A stretch of DNA of 64,000 nt from Stackebrandtia endophytica (GTDB lineage Bacteria; Actinomycetota; Actinomycetes; Mycobacteriales; Micromonosporaceae), in the NCBI RefSeq assembly GCF_006716355.1, contig NZ_VFOW01000001.1, positions 3,038,001 through 3,102,000 of the forward strand, read 5' to 3'. The translations under genes and the position numbers were made by a program. Of the stretch, positions 36,345 to 46,184 are shown piece after piece; positions within the stretch are counted from its first letter, which is position 1; every line of letters starts with the position of its first letter. The notes below the pieces were generated by a model. The model did not search any database and was not told where the DNA came from. It was given only the letters and a program-made list of their open reading frames with translations.

Positions 36345-37544
36345 TCAGCCGCGGGTGTCGTCGGTCTGAACCAGGTGGGCCAACTGTTGTGACCACTGCC
36401 CCTTCGTCTGGCCGAGTGTGGTCTCGGCCAGACGAGTCAGCTGAACATCGCTGGTTCCGGCGGGCGCGAAGATGTGGTGGGCGTCGCGCAGATAGCGCTC
36501 GATGGGCTTGTCGGTGAACAATCCAGCCCCCGCGTGGATTTCCATCGCGTTTCGTGCCGAGTCCAGCGCCGATTCGACGTTGTAGTACTTGGCGTTCATG
36601 AGTTCGGTGTCGCAGGGCTGTCCACTATCGAGCAAATGAACGGCGTGGTAGGCGAGCAGACGCCCGGTCATCAGGCGTGAGGTCATCTCGCCCAGTTTCA
36701 GTTTGATGTTGTTCAGCTCGTACAGCGGCTTGCCGTAGAGGTGCCGGCTCTGCACGTACGCGGCGGTTTCGTCGACGATGGCCTGGTGAATGCCCAGCGA
36801 GACGGCGGTCAGATTGGAGCGGCCGTACAGGATCGAGGAGGAGTAGGCCACCGGCAGTCCGTCGCCCTCCTCACCGAGCCGGTTGGAGGCGGGGATGCGG
36901 CAGTCGTCGAAGACGAGTTCGCCGAAGGAGAAGCCGTGCAATCCCATCGAGGGCTTCTGCGGGTTCAGTGAGAAACCCGGCCGGTCCGCCTCGACGAGGA
37001 AGGCGGTCAGGCCCTTGGACCCCTCGCCGGTACGCACGATGACTCCGTGCAGGTCACCGACGTGGCTGTTGCCGACGAACACCTTGGATCCGTTGAGCAC
37101 GTAGTCGTCGCCGTCGCGGACCGCCTCAGCGGTCATGCCCAGCACGTGGCCGCCGGAGTCGGGCTCGGTGACCGCGATCGTGGGAAGGCAGTCGCCGGAG
37201 GCGATGCGGGGTAGCCAGGTCTTCTTCTGCTCGTCGTCTCCGAAGTGCACGATCTTGGCGACTCCGAGCTGAGACGCCTGCACCATCGCACCCATGGCTC
37301 CCGACACCCGGGACAGTTCCTCGATGATGATGGTCTTGGCCAGGTGCCCGGCACCCATGCCGCCGTGTTCGGTGTCGATGGTCGCGCCGATCCAGCCCTG
37401 CCTGGCGATCAGCCGGGACAGTTCATGGTGGACGGTTCTCGACTCTTCCATCTCCGCGACGCGACCGCGCACCTCGGTCTCGGCGAATTCACGGACCTGA
37501 TTTCGTAGCTGCTCATGTTTGGCGGTATTGAAATAGCCATCCAT
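36345..37544 (-). CDS. Acyl-CoA dehydrogenase-fold protein lacking the usual Glu
   Basis: 399 aa from the ATG at 37544, set by AGGAGGT eight bases upstream. Normal domain order: helical N-domain, FAD-binding middle (IAVTEPDSGGHVLGMTAEAV, NGSKVFVGNSHVGD) and C-domain (LYGKPLYELNNIKLKLGEM, LDSARNAMEIHAGAGLF, RYLRDAHHIFAPAGTSDVQ). In most family members the last motif is E-G-T, with Glu as catalytic base. Here the residue is Ala362, so the base must sit elsewhere, as in isovaleryl-CoA type enzymes, or the chemistry differs, as in some FkbI-like biosynthetic members. Single gene, no pathway partner nearby. Confidence 0.85.
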   Translation of the reverse strand: MDGYFNTAKHEQLRNQVREFAETEVRGRVAEMEESRTVHHELSRLIARQGWIGATIDTEHGGMGAGHLAKTIIIEELSRVSGAMGAMVQASQLGVAKIVHFGDDEQKKTWLPRIASGDCLPTIAVTEPDSGGHVLGMTAEAVRDGDDYVLNGSKVFVGNSHVGDLHGVIVRTGEGSKGLTAFLVEADRPGFSLNPQKPSMGLHGFSFGELVFDDCRIPASNRLGEEGDGLPVAYSSSILYGRSNLTAVSLGIHQAIVDETAAYVQSRHLYGKPLYELNNIKLKLGEMTSRLMTGRLLAYHAVHLLDSGQPCDTELMNAKYYNVESALDSARNAMEIHAGAGLFTDKPIERYLRDAHHIFAPAGTSDVQLTRLAETTLGQTKGQWSQQLAHLVQTDDTRG

Positions 37545-38573
37545 GTGAGGCCACCTCCTAGATTGCCTGTGGGGCAGGGGCGTGCAATCGAATGGGCACA
37601 CCACAGGTGGGGGTCGATTGAAATGATGTGCCGGTCACCGTGTTATGAGTGGATAGATGCCGTTCGCAGGGTGCCAATGCGGTCCCGTGGATTCCTGACA
37701 GATCGGCGGGATGTGTGGCCGGCGGTGATCGAGTCGCCCCTGGTGGGTTGGGGCGGTGGAGATGCCTCGCTCAGCCGACGTCGAGGGGGCTGGCGGTCTT
37801 GCCGCCAGCGGTTTCAGACACTCAAGGTTTCCCGCCTATGCGATCTCAAGGGGTCATCTGTCCGCGGGCGAGCCTAGCAAAGGTGTTTCCCACGTCGCAA
37901 GCATTCGTATGTCTGTTGAGGACGAAAATGACCCCTGAATCGTCCAGTGTCGACTTATGGGTTCGCGTAAGGATGCGGAAGATCAATTAGGGGTTTAAGC
38001 TGCGATGCGTGCGCTCCCACAACCGCAATAATCCATTGTGGCGTTCTTCTGAATTTCGGAAGTCTACGCAGCGTGTCATACATTTTACATACCAAGTATG
38101 TCCATTGTGAAGCGTCCGGCGACCGTTGAAATCCGCCTCGATGCACTCGTTGATCGGTCGTCGGTCGGATGGTTTGTGGGCTGGCGCTCGAACCCGATGT
38201 TCACGCAAAGTGATCATTGACGGGGCGTGTGGCCGCGCAGAGTAAACGGTCCACTCTGGTCGATTCGCTTTCGTCCAGCTTGGGGTGAAATGCCAGGTAG
38301 GTGCGCTGATGGGCGACTCGGCGGGATTCGCCTGTCGATAATTCTGAGTGCTCAATGGAAAAATGTCGAGCCAATCTGAATGCGCAGAAAGCTGTCAAGT
38401 CAGCAAAACAAATGCCCAATATGGACGTGACGTCAATGAGGCGTCATGGGTCCCGCGCGTGGCGGAGGTCAATCGCTGAATAGAGCGACTGCCTGACCAT
38501 GGAGTTCATTCGACGTCCGCAATGGAGTTCGTCGGAGTTTTTCCGGTGTGACGCCACAAATGCCGTAAAGACG
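37545..38573. other. Gene-free, AT-richer kilobase
   Basis: About 1 kb between the acyl-CoA dehydrogenase and hutI. From about 37,860 it is visibly less GC-rich than the rest. No frame on either strand has a ribosome site or motif. It holds small symmetric elements: ACATAC-CAA-GTATGT (38087-38101) and the direct repeat TCCATTGTG at 38032 and 38101. It may be a relic of an inserted element or an unrecognised RNA/regulatory region. Confidence 0.5.
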
Positions 38574-39773
38574 TCATGGCGACATATTTAAATATGTGAC
38601 CCGGATCACCGATAAGTGCGACAACCCGGCCCACTCTCGAATCCCGCCACGGAACACCTGGTCGATCAGCGGTACTCCCGGACGGTACGCGAGATGGACG
38701 TAACTGGGTGCGTCGAGAACCACCAGGTCGGCGCGACGTCCCACGGTGATGCTTCCGATGTCGTCGCGGCGCAGTGCACGGGCACCACCGGCGGTCGCCG
38801 ACCACAGTGCCTGCTCCACCGTCATGCCCATCTCGCGCACCGCCAGCGCGATCATCAACGGGACGCTCGACGAGAAGCACGAGCCGGGGTTGCAGTCGCT
38901 GGCCAGCGCCACCGTGACCCCGGCGGCCAACAGGCGCGCCGCGTCCGGATACGGCGATCGGGTGGAGAACTCCACCCCGGGCAGCAGCGTGGCGACGGTA
39001 TCCCCGTCGGCCAACGCGGCGATGTCAGCATCCGACAGGTAGGTGCAGTGGTCCACCGAGGCGGCACCCAGCTCGACCGCCAATTGGACGCCGGGTCCAT
39101 GGCCGAGCTGGTTGCCGTGCACCCGCAGGCCCAGACCGGCAGCGGCCGCCGCCGTCAGAATCGCGCGGGACTGGTCCACGTCGAAGGCACCGCGCTCGCA
39201 GAACACGTCCGCCCATTTGGCGTGGGGGGCACAGGCCGCCAACATGGGGCCGGCGACCAGCGCGGTGTACTCGTCCGGATCGGCCTCCGGCGGAACGATG
39301 TGACCACCCAGATAGGTGGTCTCCGGGGTGAAACCGGCGGCGATCCGCAGTGCGCGCATCTCGTCGTCGATGGTCAACCCGTACCCGCTCTTGATCTCCA
39401 CGGTCGTGGTGCCCTGGGCGTACATCTGGCGGACCAGCCGTGCAACGTTGTCGGCCAACTCGACGTCGCTGGCGTTGCGGACCCGATCCACAGTGGTGGC
39501 GATCCCGCCCGCGCTATAGGGCCGACCGGCCATGCGAGCGGCGAACTCGGCGGACCGATCCCCGGCGAACACGAGGTGGGAGTGGCTGTCGACGAAGCCC
39601 GGAATCACCGCACGTCCCGCCGCGTCGACATACTCGTCGGCGGCCGGGGCGTTGCCGGCGGCACCGACCCAGGCGATCCGGTCGCCCTCGACGAGGACCG
39701 CCGCGTGGCGGAGAACGGTGAAGGTGTCGTCGCAGACGGCGAGTTCACCGATGTGGTCAATGAGCAGGCTCAC
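38574..39773 (-). CDS. hutI: Imidazolonepropionase
   Basis: 399 aa from the GTG at 39773 (AGAGGA upstream). It hydrolyses 4-imidazolone-5-propanoate to N-formimino-L-glutamate, the third step of histidine catabolism. The amidohydrolase metal motif is [17 protein letters not shown], with [45 protein letters not shown], and [16 protein letters not shown] (metal Asp). The C-terminal tail after REWAGL is unusual and includes a perfect 16-bp AT palindrome in its DNA (38582-38597). It lies 97 bp after hutU on the same strand. Confidence 0.95.
   Translation of the reverse strand: MSLLIDHIGELAVCDDTFTVLRHAAVLVEGDRIAWVGAAGNAPAADEYVDAAGRAVIPGFVDSHSHLVFAGDRSAEFAARMAGRPYSAGGIATTVDRVRNASDVELADNVARLVRQMYAQGTTTVEIKSGYGLTIDDEMRALRIAAGFTPETTYLGGHIVPPEADPDEYTALVAGPMLAACAPHAKWADVFCERGAFDVDQSRAILTAAAAAGLGLRVHGNQLGHGPGVQLAVELGAASVDHCTYLSDADIAALADGDTVATLLPGVEFSTRSPYPDAARLLAAGVTVALASDCNPGSCFSSSVPLMIALAVREMGMTVEQALWSATAGGARALRRDDIGSITVGRRADLVVLDAPSYVHLAYRPGVPLIDQVFRGGIREWAGLSHLSVIRVTYLNMSP
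38582..38597. repeat. 16-bp perfect AT palindrome at the hutI end
   Basis: ACATATTTAAATATGT is its own reverse complement. It covers codons near the hutI stop, in the AT-richer stretch. Such a palindrome is too weak for a terminator and looks more like a regulator site or an insertion-target sequence. Confidence 0.4.
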
Positions 39774-39870
39774 GTCGTTCCTCTCGACGGTCACGCGTCT
39801 TGAGCGCGACACGGGCATGGTGGTCCACCGGTGCGCCCGGGCGGGTGACGTCCCACCCGGGCGCCGAAGA

Positions 39871-41538
39871 TCAGGCGTCCTGCATGGGGATCTTGACCCC
39901 GCGTTCGCGTGCCACCTCGTCGGCTCGGTCGTATCCGGCGTCGACGTGGCGCATGACCCCGGTGCCGGGGTCGTTGGTGAGGACCCGGGCGATCTTCTCA
40001 GCCGCCAGTTTGGTGCCGTCGGCGACCGTCACCTGTCCCGAGTGGATGGATCGGCCCATGCCCACGCCGCCACCGTGGTGAAGCGACACCCAGGTGGCTC
40101 CCGAGGCGACGTTCAGCATTCCGTTGAGCAGTGGCCAGTCGGCGACGGCGTCGGAGCCGTCCTTCATCGACTCGGTCTCCCGATACGGGGAGGCCACACT
40201 GCCGGTGTCCAGGTGATCCCGGCCGATCGCGACCGGTGCCTTCAGCCGCCCGTCGGCGACCATCTCGTTGAATCGTTCGCCGGCCTTGTCCCGTTCGCGG
40301 TACCCGAGCCAGCAGATCCGCGACGGCAGTCCCTGGAAGGCCACCTTCTCGCCGGCCATCCGAATCCATCGAGCCAGCGATTCGTTCTCCGGGAACAGCT
40401 CCAGGATCGCCTGATCGGTGGCGGCGATGTCGGCCGGATCGCCCGACAGGGCGGCCCACCGGAACGGGCCCATGCCCTCGCAGAACAGTGGGCGGATATA
40501 GGCGGGAACGAATCCGGGGAAGTCGAAGGCGCGTTCGTAGCCGCCCAGCTTGGCCTCACCGCGGATCGAGTTGCCGTAGTCGAAGACGATCGCACCGCCG
40601 TCGAGGAAGTCGACCATGGCCTCCACATGTTTGGCCATCGAGGCGCGCGCCCGGTCGGTGAACTCCTCGGGCTTCTTGGCCGCGTAGTCGGCGGCGTCGC
40701 CGGGATCGACCCCTTCAGGCAGGTAGGACAGTGGATCGTGGGCGGAGGTCTGGTCGGTGACGATGTCGATCGGCACGCCCATCCGGTGCAACTGGGGGAC
40801 CAGCGTGGCGGCGTTGCCGACGAGGCCAACCGACAGTGCCTTGCGTTCCTCACGTGCCCGGGTCGCCATCTCGACGGCCTCGTCCAGGCTGTCGGCGACC
40901 ACGTCCAGGTAGCGGGTCTCGACCCGGCGGCGCAGTCGCACCGGGTCCACGTCGATGATCAGGCAGGCGCCGCCGTTCATGGTGACCGCCAGCGGTTGGG
41001 CCCCGCCCATGCCGCCGCAACCGGCGGTCAGGGTGAGGGTGCCGGCGAGCGTCCCGTCGAAGTGCTGTCGGGCCACGGCGGCGAAGGTCTCGTACGTTCC
41101 CTGAAGAATGCCCTGGGTTCCGATGTAGATCCAGGAGCCGGCCGTCATCTGGCCGTACATCATCAGGCCCATCGCCTCGAGGCGGCGGAACTCCGGCCAG
41201 GTCGCCCAGTCGCCCACCAGATTGGAGTTGGCCAGCAGCACCCTCGGCGCCCACTCGTGGGTGGTGAAGACACCGACCGGTTTGCCGCTTTGTACCAGCA
41301 GGGTCTCGTCACCGCGCAGCTCGCGCAGCGACCGCAGGATGGCGTCGTAGCTGCGCCAGTCCCGAGCGGCCTTACCGGTGCCGCCGTAGACGACCAGGTC
41401 GTCGGGGTTCTCGGCGACATCGGGGTCCAGGTTGTTCTGAAGCATCCGGTAGGGCGCTTCGATTTGCCAGTTCGCGCAGCTCAGGGTGGTGCCGCGCGGA
41501 GCCGTTACCGGGCGTGGTCCGGAGATCTCCTGTGTCAT
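39871..41538 (-). CDS. hutU: Urocanate hydratase
   Basis: 555 aa from the ATG at 41538. It converts urocanate to 4-imidazolone-5-propanoate using bound NAD+. Family landmarks: [12 protein letters not shown]-like NAD segment near the start, [36 protein letters not shown], the NAD+ loop and the catalytic Cys in [18 protein letters not shown]. The length equals the usual 550-560. The first 46 residues of the longer frame are not conserved and overlap the upstream tetR gene. It is followed by hutI; hutH is not in the window. Confidence 0.97.
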   Translation of the reverse strand: MTQEISGPRPVTAPRGTTLSCANWQIEAPYRMLQNNLDPDVAENPDDLVVYGGTGKAARDWRSYDAILRSLRELRGDETLLVQSGKPVGVFTTHEWAPRVLLANSNLVGDWATWPEFRRLEAMGLMMYGQMTAGSWIYIGTQGILQGTYETFAAVARQHFDGTLAGTLTLTAGCGGMGGAQPLAVTMNGGACLIIDVDPVRLRRRVETRYLDVVADSLDEAVEMATRAREERKALSVGLVGNAATLVPQLHRMGVPIDIVTDQTSAHDPLSYLPEGVDPGDAADYAAKKPEEFTDRARASMAKHVEAMVDFLDGGAIVFDYGNSIRGEAKLGGYERAFDFPGFVPAYIRPLFCEGMGPFRWAALSGDPADIAATDQAILELFPENESLARWIRMAGEKVAFQGLPSRICWLGYRERDKAGERFNEMVADGRLKAPVAIGRDHLDTGSVASPYRETESMKDGSDAVADWPLLNGMLNVASGATWVSLHHGGGVGMGRSIHSGQVTVADGTKLAAEKIARVLTNDPGTGVMRHVDAGYDRADEVARERGVKIPMQDA

Positions 41539-41564
41539 GGCCGCCAGAGTAACGCCGCGCGACG

Positions 41565-42164
41565 TCATCGGGCCCCGCGATCCCGGTGTTGCTCGACACC
41601 CGCCAGGACGAGGTCGACGACCTGGCCGTCGAAGTCCTCGTCGACGGGTTCGTCGCGGAACATGACGCGCAGCCACAATGCCCCGATGAGCAGGTCCATG
41701 ACCGCCTGCCGGTCGACGTCGGCGGCGAGTTCGCCCCGGTCGACGGCGCGTTGGAAGACGACCTGTTCACGTTCCAGCCGATCGGCGAAGAACCGTTTGA
41801 CCATGGTGGCCAGTGCCGGTCGGGACGCCGCGGCGGCGAACGCGGCGGCGACGGTGGGCGCGGTGTCGGGGGAGGTGAGCATCCGCCGGGCCTCCGCTAC
41901 GAGGCCGATCAGGTCGCCGCGCAGGCTACCGGTGTCGGGCACGGCCAGGTTGAGACTGTCCGAACCGATCAACGCGTCGGTCAACAGTTCGTCTTTCGAG
42001 CGCCACCATCGGTAGATGGTGGTTTTGTTGACTGTGGAGGCTGCCGCGACGCCTTCGATGGTGAGGCCGTCGTAGCCGTGTTCGGCCAGTTGGGACAGTG
42101 TCGCCTCGTACAGCTGGCGGGCGCGGCGGGGGCCGGAGCCGGGTGGACGCGAGGACGGGTTCAT
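41565..42164 (-). CDS. TetR-family repressor
   Basis: 199 aa. N-terminal helix-turn-helix ([40 protein letters not shown]) and an all-helical ligand domain ([36 protein letters not shown]). The start is close to two palindromes shared with the divergent hydrolase gene, so it probably represses both. It is also on the same strand as hutU, 26 bp before the hutU start, so co-transcription with the hut genes is possible. The ligand is unknown. Confidence 0.92.
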   Translation of the reverse strand: MNPSSRPPGSGPRRARQLYEATLSQLAEHGYDGLTIEGVAAASTVNKTTIYRWWRSKDELLTDALIGSDSLNLAVPDTGSLRGDLIGLVAEARRMLTSPDTAPTVAAAFAAAASRPALATMVKRFFADRLEREQVVFQRAVDRGELAADVDRQAVMDLLIGALWLRVMFRDEPVDEDFDGQVVDLVLAGVEQHRDRGAR

Positions 42165-42182
42165 GTGGCGAGCTTACCGTAT

Positions 42183-42244
42183 GCAACGCGGCGTTGCGTT
42201 GTGTTTCGGGCGGTGTTAGGTTGAATGCAACGCAACGTTGCGTT
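42183..42244. promoter_or_regulatory. Two palindromic TetR operators
   Basis: Site 1 is GCAACGC-G-GCGTTGC (42183-42197). Site 2 is the perfect palindrome AACGCAACGTTGCGTT (42229-42244). Both share the half-site GCAACGC/GCGTTGC, with centres about 46 bp apart, in the tetR/hydrolase divergent region. Shared half-sites strongly suggest one dimeric regulator binding both. Confidence 0.8.
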
Positions 42245-42259
42245 TCTTCGGAGGTGAAC

Positions 42260-42952
42260 ATGTCCATACCCATCGTCTTCCTGCACGGCATCCGAGTCAC
42301 CGGAACCATGTGGCGCGGCCAGCTGGCCGCCTTCGACGACCGCGTCGCGATCGACCTGCCCGGACACGGAACCCGGGACGGTGAACCGTTCACGATGGCC
42401 GCCGCCATCGACGCGACCCGCACCGCCGTCGACGCCCTCGGCGGTCGCGCCGTCCTGGTCGGCGCGTCGATGGGCGGCTACGTCGCCATGGCCGCGGCCG
42501 CCGCCGAACCCCACCGGACCGTCGGAGTGGTCGCCATCGGAAGCACCGCGCTGATCACCCCGACGCGGGTGCGGCCGTACCGTTTGATGGGCCACCTGAC
42601 CGGACGGTTCGGCGACGCGATGCAGAGGTTCGCGATGCGACTGATGATGGGGCGAGCCGCCGCCGAAGACCTCACCGCCGGAGGCCTCTACACCTCCCGG
42701 GTATCCGAAGTCCTCGACGAACTCTCCCGTTTCGACCCACTCGCGGCGGTGCGGGCCTACCCCGGCCCGATCCGATTCGTCAACGGCGCCTACGACCTGT
42801 TTCGCACCGACGAGACCGAGTTCCTCGCCGCCGCCCAACACGGTGAACTGACCGTGATACCCCGAGCCGGGCACCTGGTCAGCCTGACCCGGACGGCCGT
42901 GGTCAACTCCGCGATCGCGACGGCCGCCGACCGCCACGTCACGTCTGGCTGA
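42260..42952 (+). CDS. Alpha/beta hydrolase
   Basis: 230 aa, ATG at 42260 with GGAGGTG upstream. Core: IVFLHGIRVTGTMW (oxyanion region), AIDLPGHGTRDG, nucleophile elbow VGASMGGYVA (Ser70), acid in NGAYDLFRTDE and His in IPRAGHLVSLTR. It resembles small esterase/lactonase-type alpha/beta hydrolases; the substrate is unknown. Two TetR operators sit directly upstream, so it is inducible by whatever ligand the divergent TetR senses. The 3' end overlaps the convergent AsnC gene by 14 bp. Confidence 0.9.
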   Translation: MSIPIVFLHGIRVTGTMWRGQLAAFDDRVAIDLPGHGTRDGEPFTMAAAIDATRTAVDALGGRAVLVGASMGGYVAMAAAAAEPHRTVGVVAIGSTALITPTRVRPYRLMGHLTGRFGDAMQRFAMRLMMGRAAAEDLTAGGLYTSRVSEVLDELSRFDPLAAVRAYPGPIRFVNGAYDLFRTDETEFLAAAQHGELTVIPRAGHLVSLTRTAVVNSAIATAADRHVTSG

Positions 42953-43442
42953 TCCGGGACGGCTCCGCGACCGCGGCCGCCACCAGCGGCATGGTCCGAT
43001 ACGGAACCTGCTCCGCCAACGCGATCACCGAGGACCCTCGCACGACCCCCTCGAACGAGACGATCTGGTCGATCACCCGTTGCAGGTCGCTGTTGGTGCG
43101 GGCGACGATCCGACACACCAGGTCGCCCGAGCCGGTCACGGTGTGCGCCTCCAACACCTCCGGTATCCGGGCCAGGTGCGCCGCGACCGGACGGTGACCG
43201 TGGACCTGCGCGATCTCCAGGGTCATGAACGCCATAACCGAGTACCCCAACGCCGCCGGGTTGATACTGGGACCGAAGTCCTGGATGACGCCCCGGGCGA
43301 GCAGTTTGTCCAGCCGCGCCTGCACCGTTCCACGTGCCACCGACAGCCGCCGGGCGCATTCCAGGACCCCGATGCGCGGTTCGGCGTGGAGGAGCGCGAT
43401 CAGCCGGGCATCGAGTGCATCCACCGCTGGCGTAGTAGTCAT
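42939..43442 (-). CDS. Lrp/AsnC-family regulator
   Basis: 167 aa from the ATG at 43442 (MTTTPAVDALDARLIALLHA). N-terminal HTH (RIGVLECARRLSVARGTVQA, RLDKLLARGVIQDFG) and a C-terminal RAM ligand domain (VMAFMTLEIAQVHGHRPVAA, HTVTGSGDLVCRIVARTNSD). It is divergent from hppD with 134 bp between starts, and such AsnC proteins commonly regulate tyrosine degradation in actinobacteria. The effector is probably an amino acid. Confidence 0.92.
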   Translation of the reverse strand: MTTTPAVDALDARLIALLHAEPRIGVLECARRLSVARGTVQARLDKLLARGVIQDFGPSINPAALGYSVMAFMTLEIAQVHGHRPVAAHLARIPEVLEAHTVTGSGDLVCRIVARTNSDLQRVIDQIVSFEGVVRGSSVIALAEQVPYRTMPLVAAAVAEPSRISQT

Positions 43443-43443
43443 A

Positions 43444-43484
43444 TTGCTCAGTGTATTGGCTGACTCGTCGGTAGATTTGAGCAA
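43444..43484. promoter_or_regulatory. Candidate AsnC operator between asnC and hppD
   Basis: TTGCTCA (43444-43450) and TGAGCAA (43478-43484) are exact inverse arms 27 bp apart, roughly three helical turns. One arm touches the asnC start codon. AsnC proteins bind such spaced arms as wrapped dimers. Confidence 0.5.
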
Positions 43485-43534
43485 CCTGTGCAAGATTTCC
43501 AGTAACACTTGCCTAGCCGCTGGTGAGTCCGTGA

Positions 43535-44758
<1,224 letters not shown>

Positions 44759-44759
44759 C

Positions 44760-44791
44760 GCATCGCTCAGACACGTGTCTGGCGGCGATGC
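44760..44791 (+). terminator. Terminator of hppD
   Basis: Outer arms GCATCGC (44760-44766) and GCGATGC (44785-44791), inner perfect palindrome CAGACACGTGTCTG (44768-44781), followed by AGTCTTCCTT. It begins two bases after the hppD stop. Confidence 0.8.
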
Positions 44792-45392
44792 AGTCTTCCT
44801 TGCCTACCAAGAACGTAGGCGGCGGAAGCCTGCGCCTTGCCAGACGCGCACCTGACCGGGCGCTATACCGCACTGTCCAGGTGCGCACCTCGCGGTGTTG
44901 CGGCCCGGCTCGCCTACCAACCCCGGGAGGCGGTGCCGGTCTGCGCCCCGCGTGGCGCGTGCCTGGACGGCGAATCCCACCGGCGCGAATCCGACCCACT
45001 TCCTGAAGCCAACCTGAAATCGGTTTGACCACTCAGCGTGGCCATTACGTATGGTGTGGTGGTGCCTTTGGGGTGGTTTAGCCCCCAAGGTTGGGGCGGG
45101 GCATGAACGGGCAACAGACCCCACGGGGGCCGGTTTGCCCGGGAATATCCCCCCTCGGGCGTGCTCGGGCGGGCCGGAGGAACGGGCCGACGACCACTCG
45201 GCCGATACCCAACGTGACCAACCCGATCGGGCCATGTGACCAATCGGATCGAGTCGACGTGACCAACCCGATCGAGCATCATCGGTGCACGTGATGGCGG
45301 TGTTACTCGTGGCGACGGCAGTCGGTTTCGAGTTGACGACAAGCGACGCCACCAGGTGGGCCCGGCACGGAAGACCTGTCAGAATTCCCTTG
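44792..45392. other. Intergenic stretch before the RDD gene
   Basis: About 600 bp without a convincing gene. It contains the 12-bp palindrome AGGTGCGCACCT (44879-44890) and the direct-repeat block at 45214-45277. Open frames on both strands lack motifs. A promoter for the RDD gene is expected near its end; no SD precedes that gene. Confidence 0.5.
45214..45277 (+). repeat. Three direct repeats of about 22-23 bp
   Basis: GTGACCAA followed by CCCGATCG or TCGGATCG starts at 45214, 45236 and 45259, spacings of 22 and 23 bp. Copies 1 and 3 are identical over GTGACCAACCCGATCG; copy 2 differs at two or three bases. Near-two-turn spacing puts the copies on the same face of the helix, as with protein-binding iterons. 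Confidence 0.6.
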
Positions 45393-46184
45393 ATGACCAA
45401 TATCGAGCCCGGCTGGTACCGCGATCCAGCCGCACCGGACACTCAGCGGTTTTGGGACGGCGAACAGTGGATCGGAAAACCGGTCGGTGTTGACGAGACA
45501 CCACCGGAGACTCCCGAGCCGCTGCCGCCACCGGAGCCTGAACCAGAACCGGAGCCTCAGCCGGAACCACAACCGGTGGCCCCACTGGGCAGTCGGCAGT
45601 TGTCGCCGGAGCAGACACGAAAGCTCATGGCGGGACGGGTACCGGCGAATCCGGGTTTGCGGCTGGTGGCGCGGCTGATCGACATCTCGATCGTCGCCGT
45701 CATCACGTTGGTCGTCAACGGGTACTTCATCTACCAGTACATCCAAGAGATCAGCCCGATGGTTCAACGGATCCTCGCCGATCCCTCCGCCGACCCGATG
45801 ACCCTGGTCACCGACCGCGCCAACCAGCTGCAATGGACGATCGTGATCATCACGGCGTTGATCTGGTTCGGCTACGAGGTGCCCGGAACCGTCAACACCG
45901 GTCAGACGATCGGCAAACGGGTCATGGGCATCCAAGTGGTGTCGATACCGCTTCCCAAGCTGCGATACAGCATGGTGATCTCGCGGTGGTCACTCATGTT
46001 GTTGCCGGTGGTGTGTTTTCCGTTCGGGGTGGTCGTGTCGATCGTCGACAGCCTGTGGTGCACCTACGACAAGCCGTTCAGGCAGTGCCTGCACGACAAA
46101 TCCGCGATGACCATGGTCATCGCGAAACCCCGGACCGACCGAATCGTCCAAGGAGACACCGATGTCCCGTCTAACCCGAACTGA
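45393..46184 (+). CDS. RDD-family membrane protein with DUF2510 domain
   Basis: 263 aa from the ATG at 45393 (MTNIEPGWYRDPAAPDTQRF). DUF2510 (GWYRDP...WDGEQW) occupies 5-30, then a Pro/Glu repeat (EPEPEPEPQPEPQP), then the RDD domain with Arg-Asp pattern LRLVARLIDISIVAVITLVV and three helices (WTIVIITALIWFGYEVPGTV, GQTIGKRVMGIQVV, LMLLPVVCFPFGVVVSIVDS). RDD proteins may transport ions or act as scaffolds. The 3' end overlaps the start of the aminotransferase gene by 23 bp. No ribosome site was found, so it may be leaderless. Confidence 0.85.
   Translation: MTNIEPGWYRDPAAPDTQRFWDGEQWIGKPVGVDETPPETPEPLPPPEPEPEPEPQPEPQPVAPLGSRQLSPEQTRKLMAGRVPANPGLRLVARLIDISIVAVITLVVNGYFIYQYIQEISPMVQRILADPSADPMTLVTDRANQLQWTIVIITALIWFGYEVPGTVNTGQTIGKRVMGIQVVSIPLPKLRYSMVISRWSLMLLPVVCFPFGVVVSIVDSLWCTYDKPFRQCLHDKSAMTMVIAKPRTDRIVQGDTDVPSNPN

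Noticed and set aside
37987-38355. 122-codon minus-strand frame in the AT-richer interval
   Set aside because: It looked like a possible gene remnant (several Trp, His and Arg), but there is no SD, no family similarity I can name and no neighbouring support.
39532-42015. 827-codon plus-strand frame opposite hutI, hutU and tetR
   Set aside because: It only reflects the scarcity of stop codons antisense to high-GC genes; no motif or start signal.
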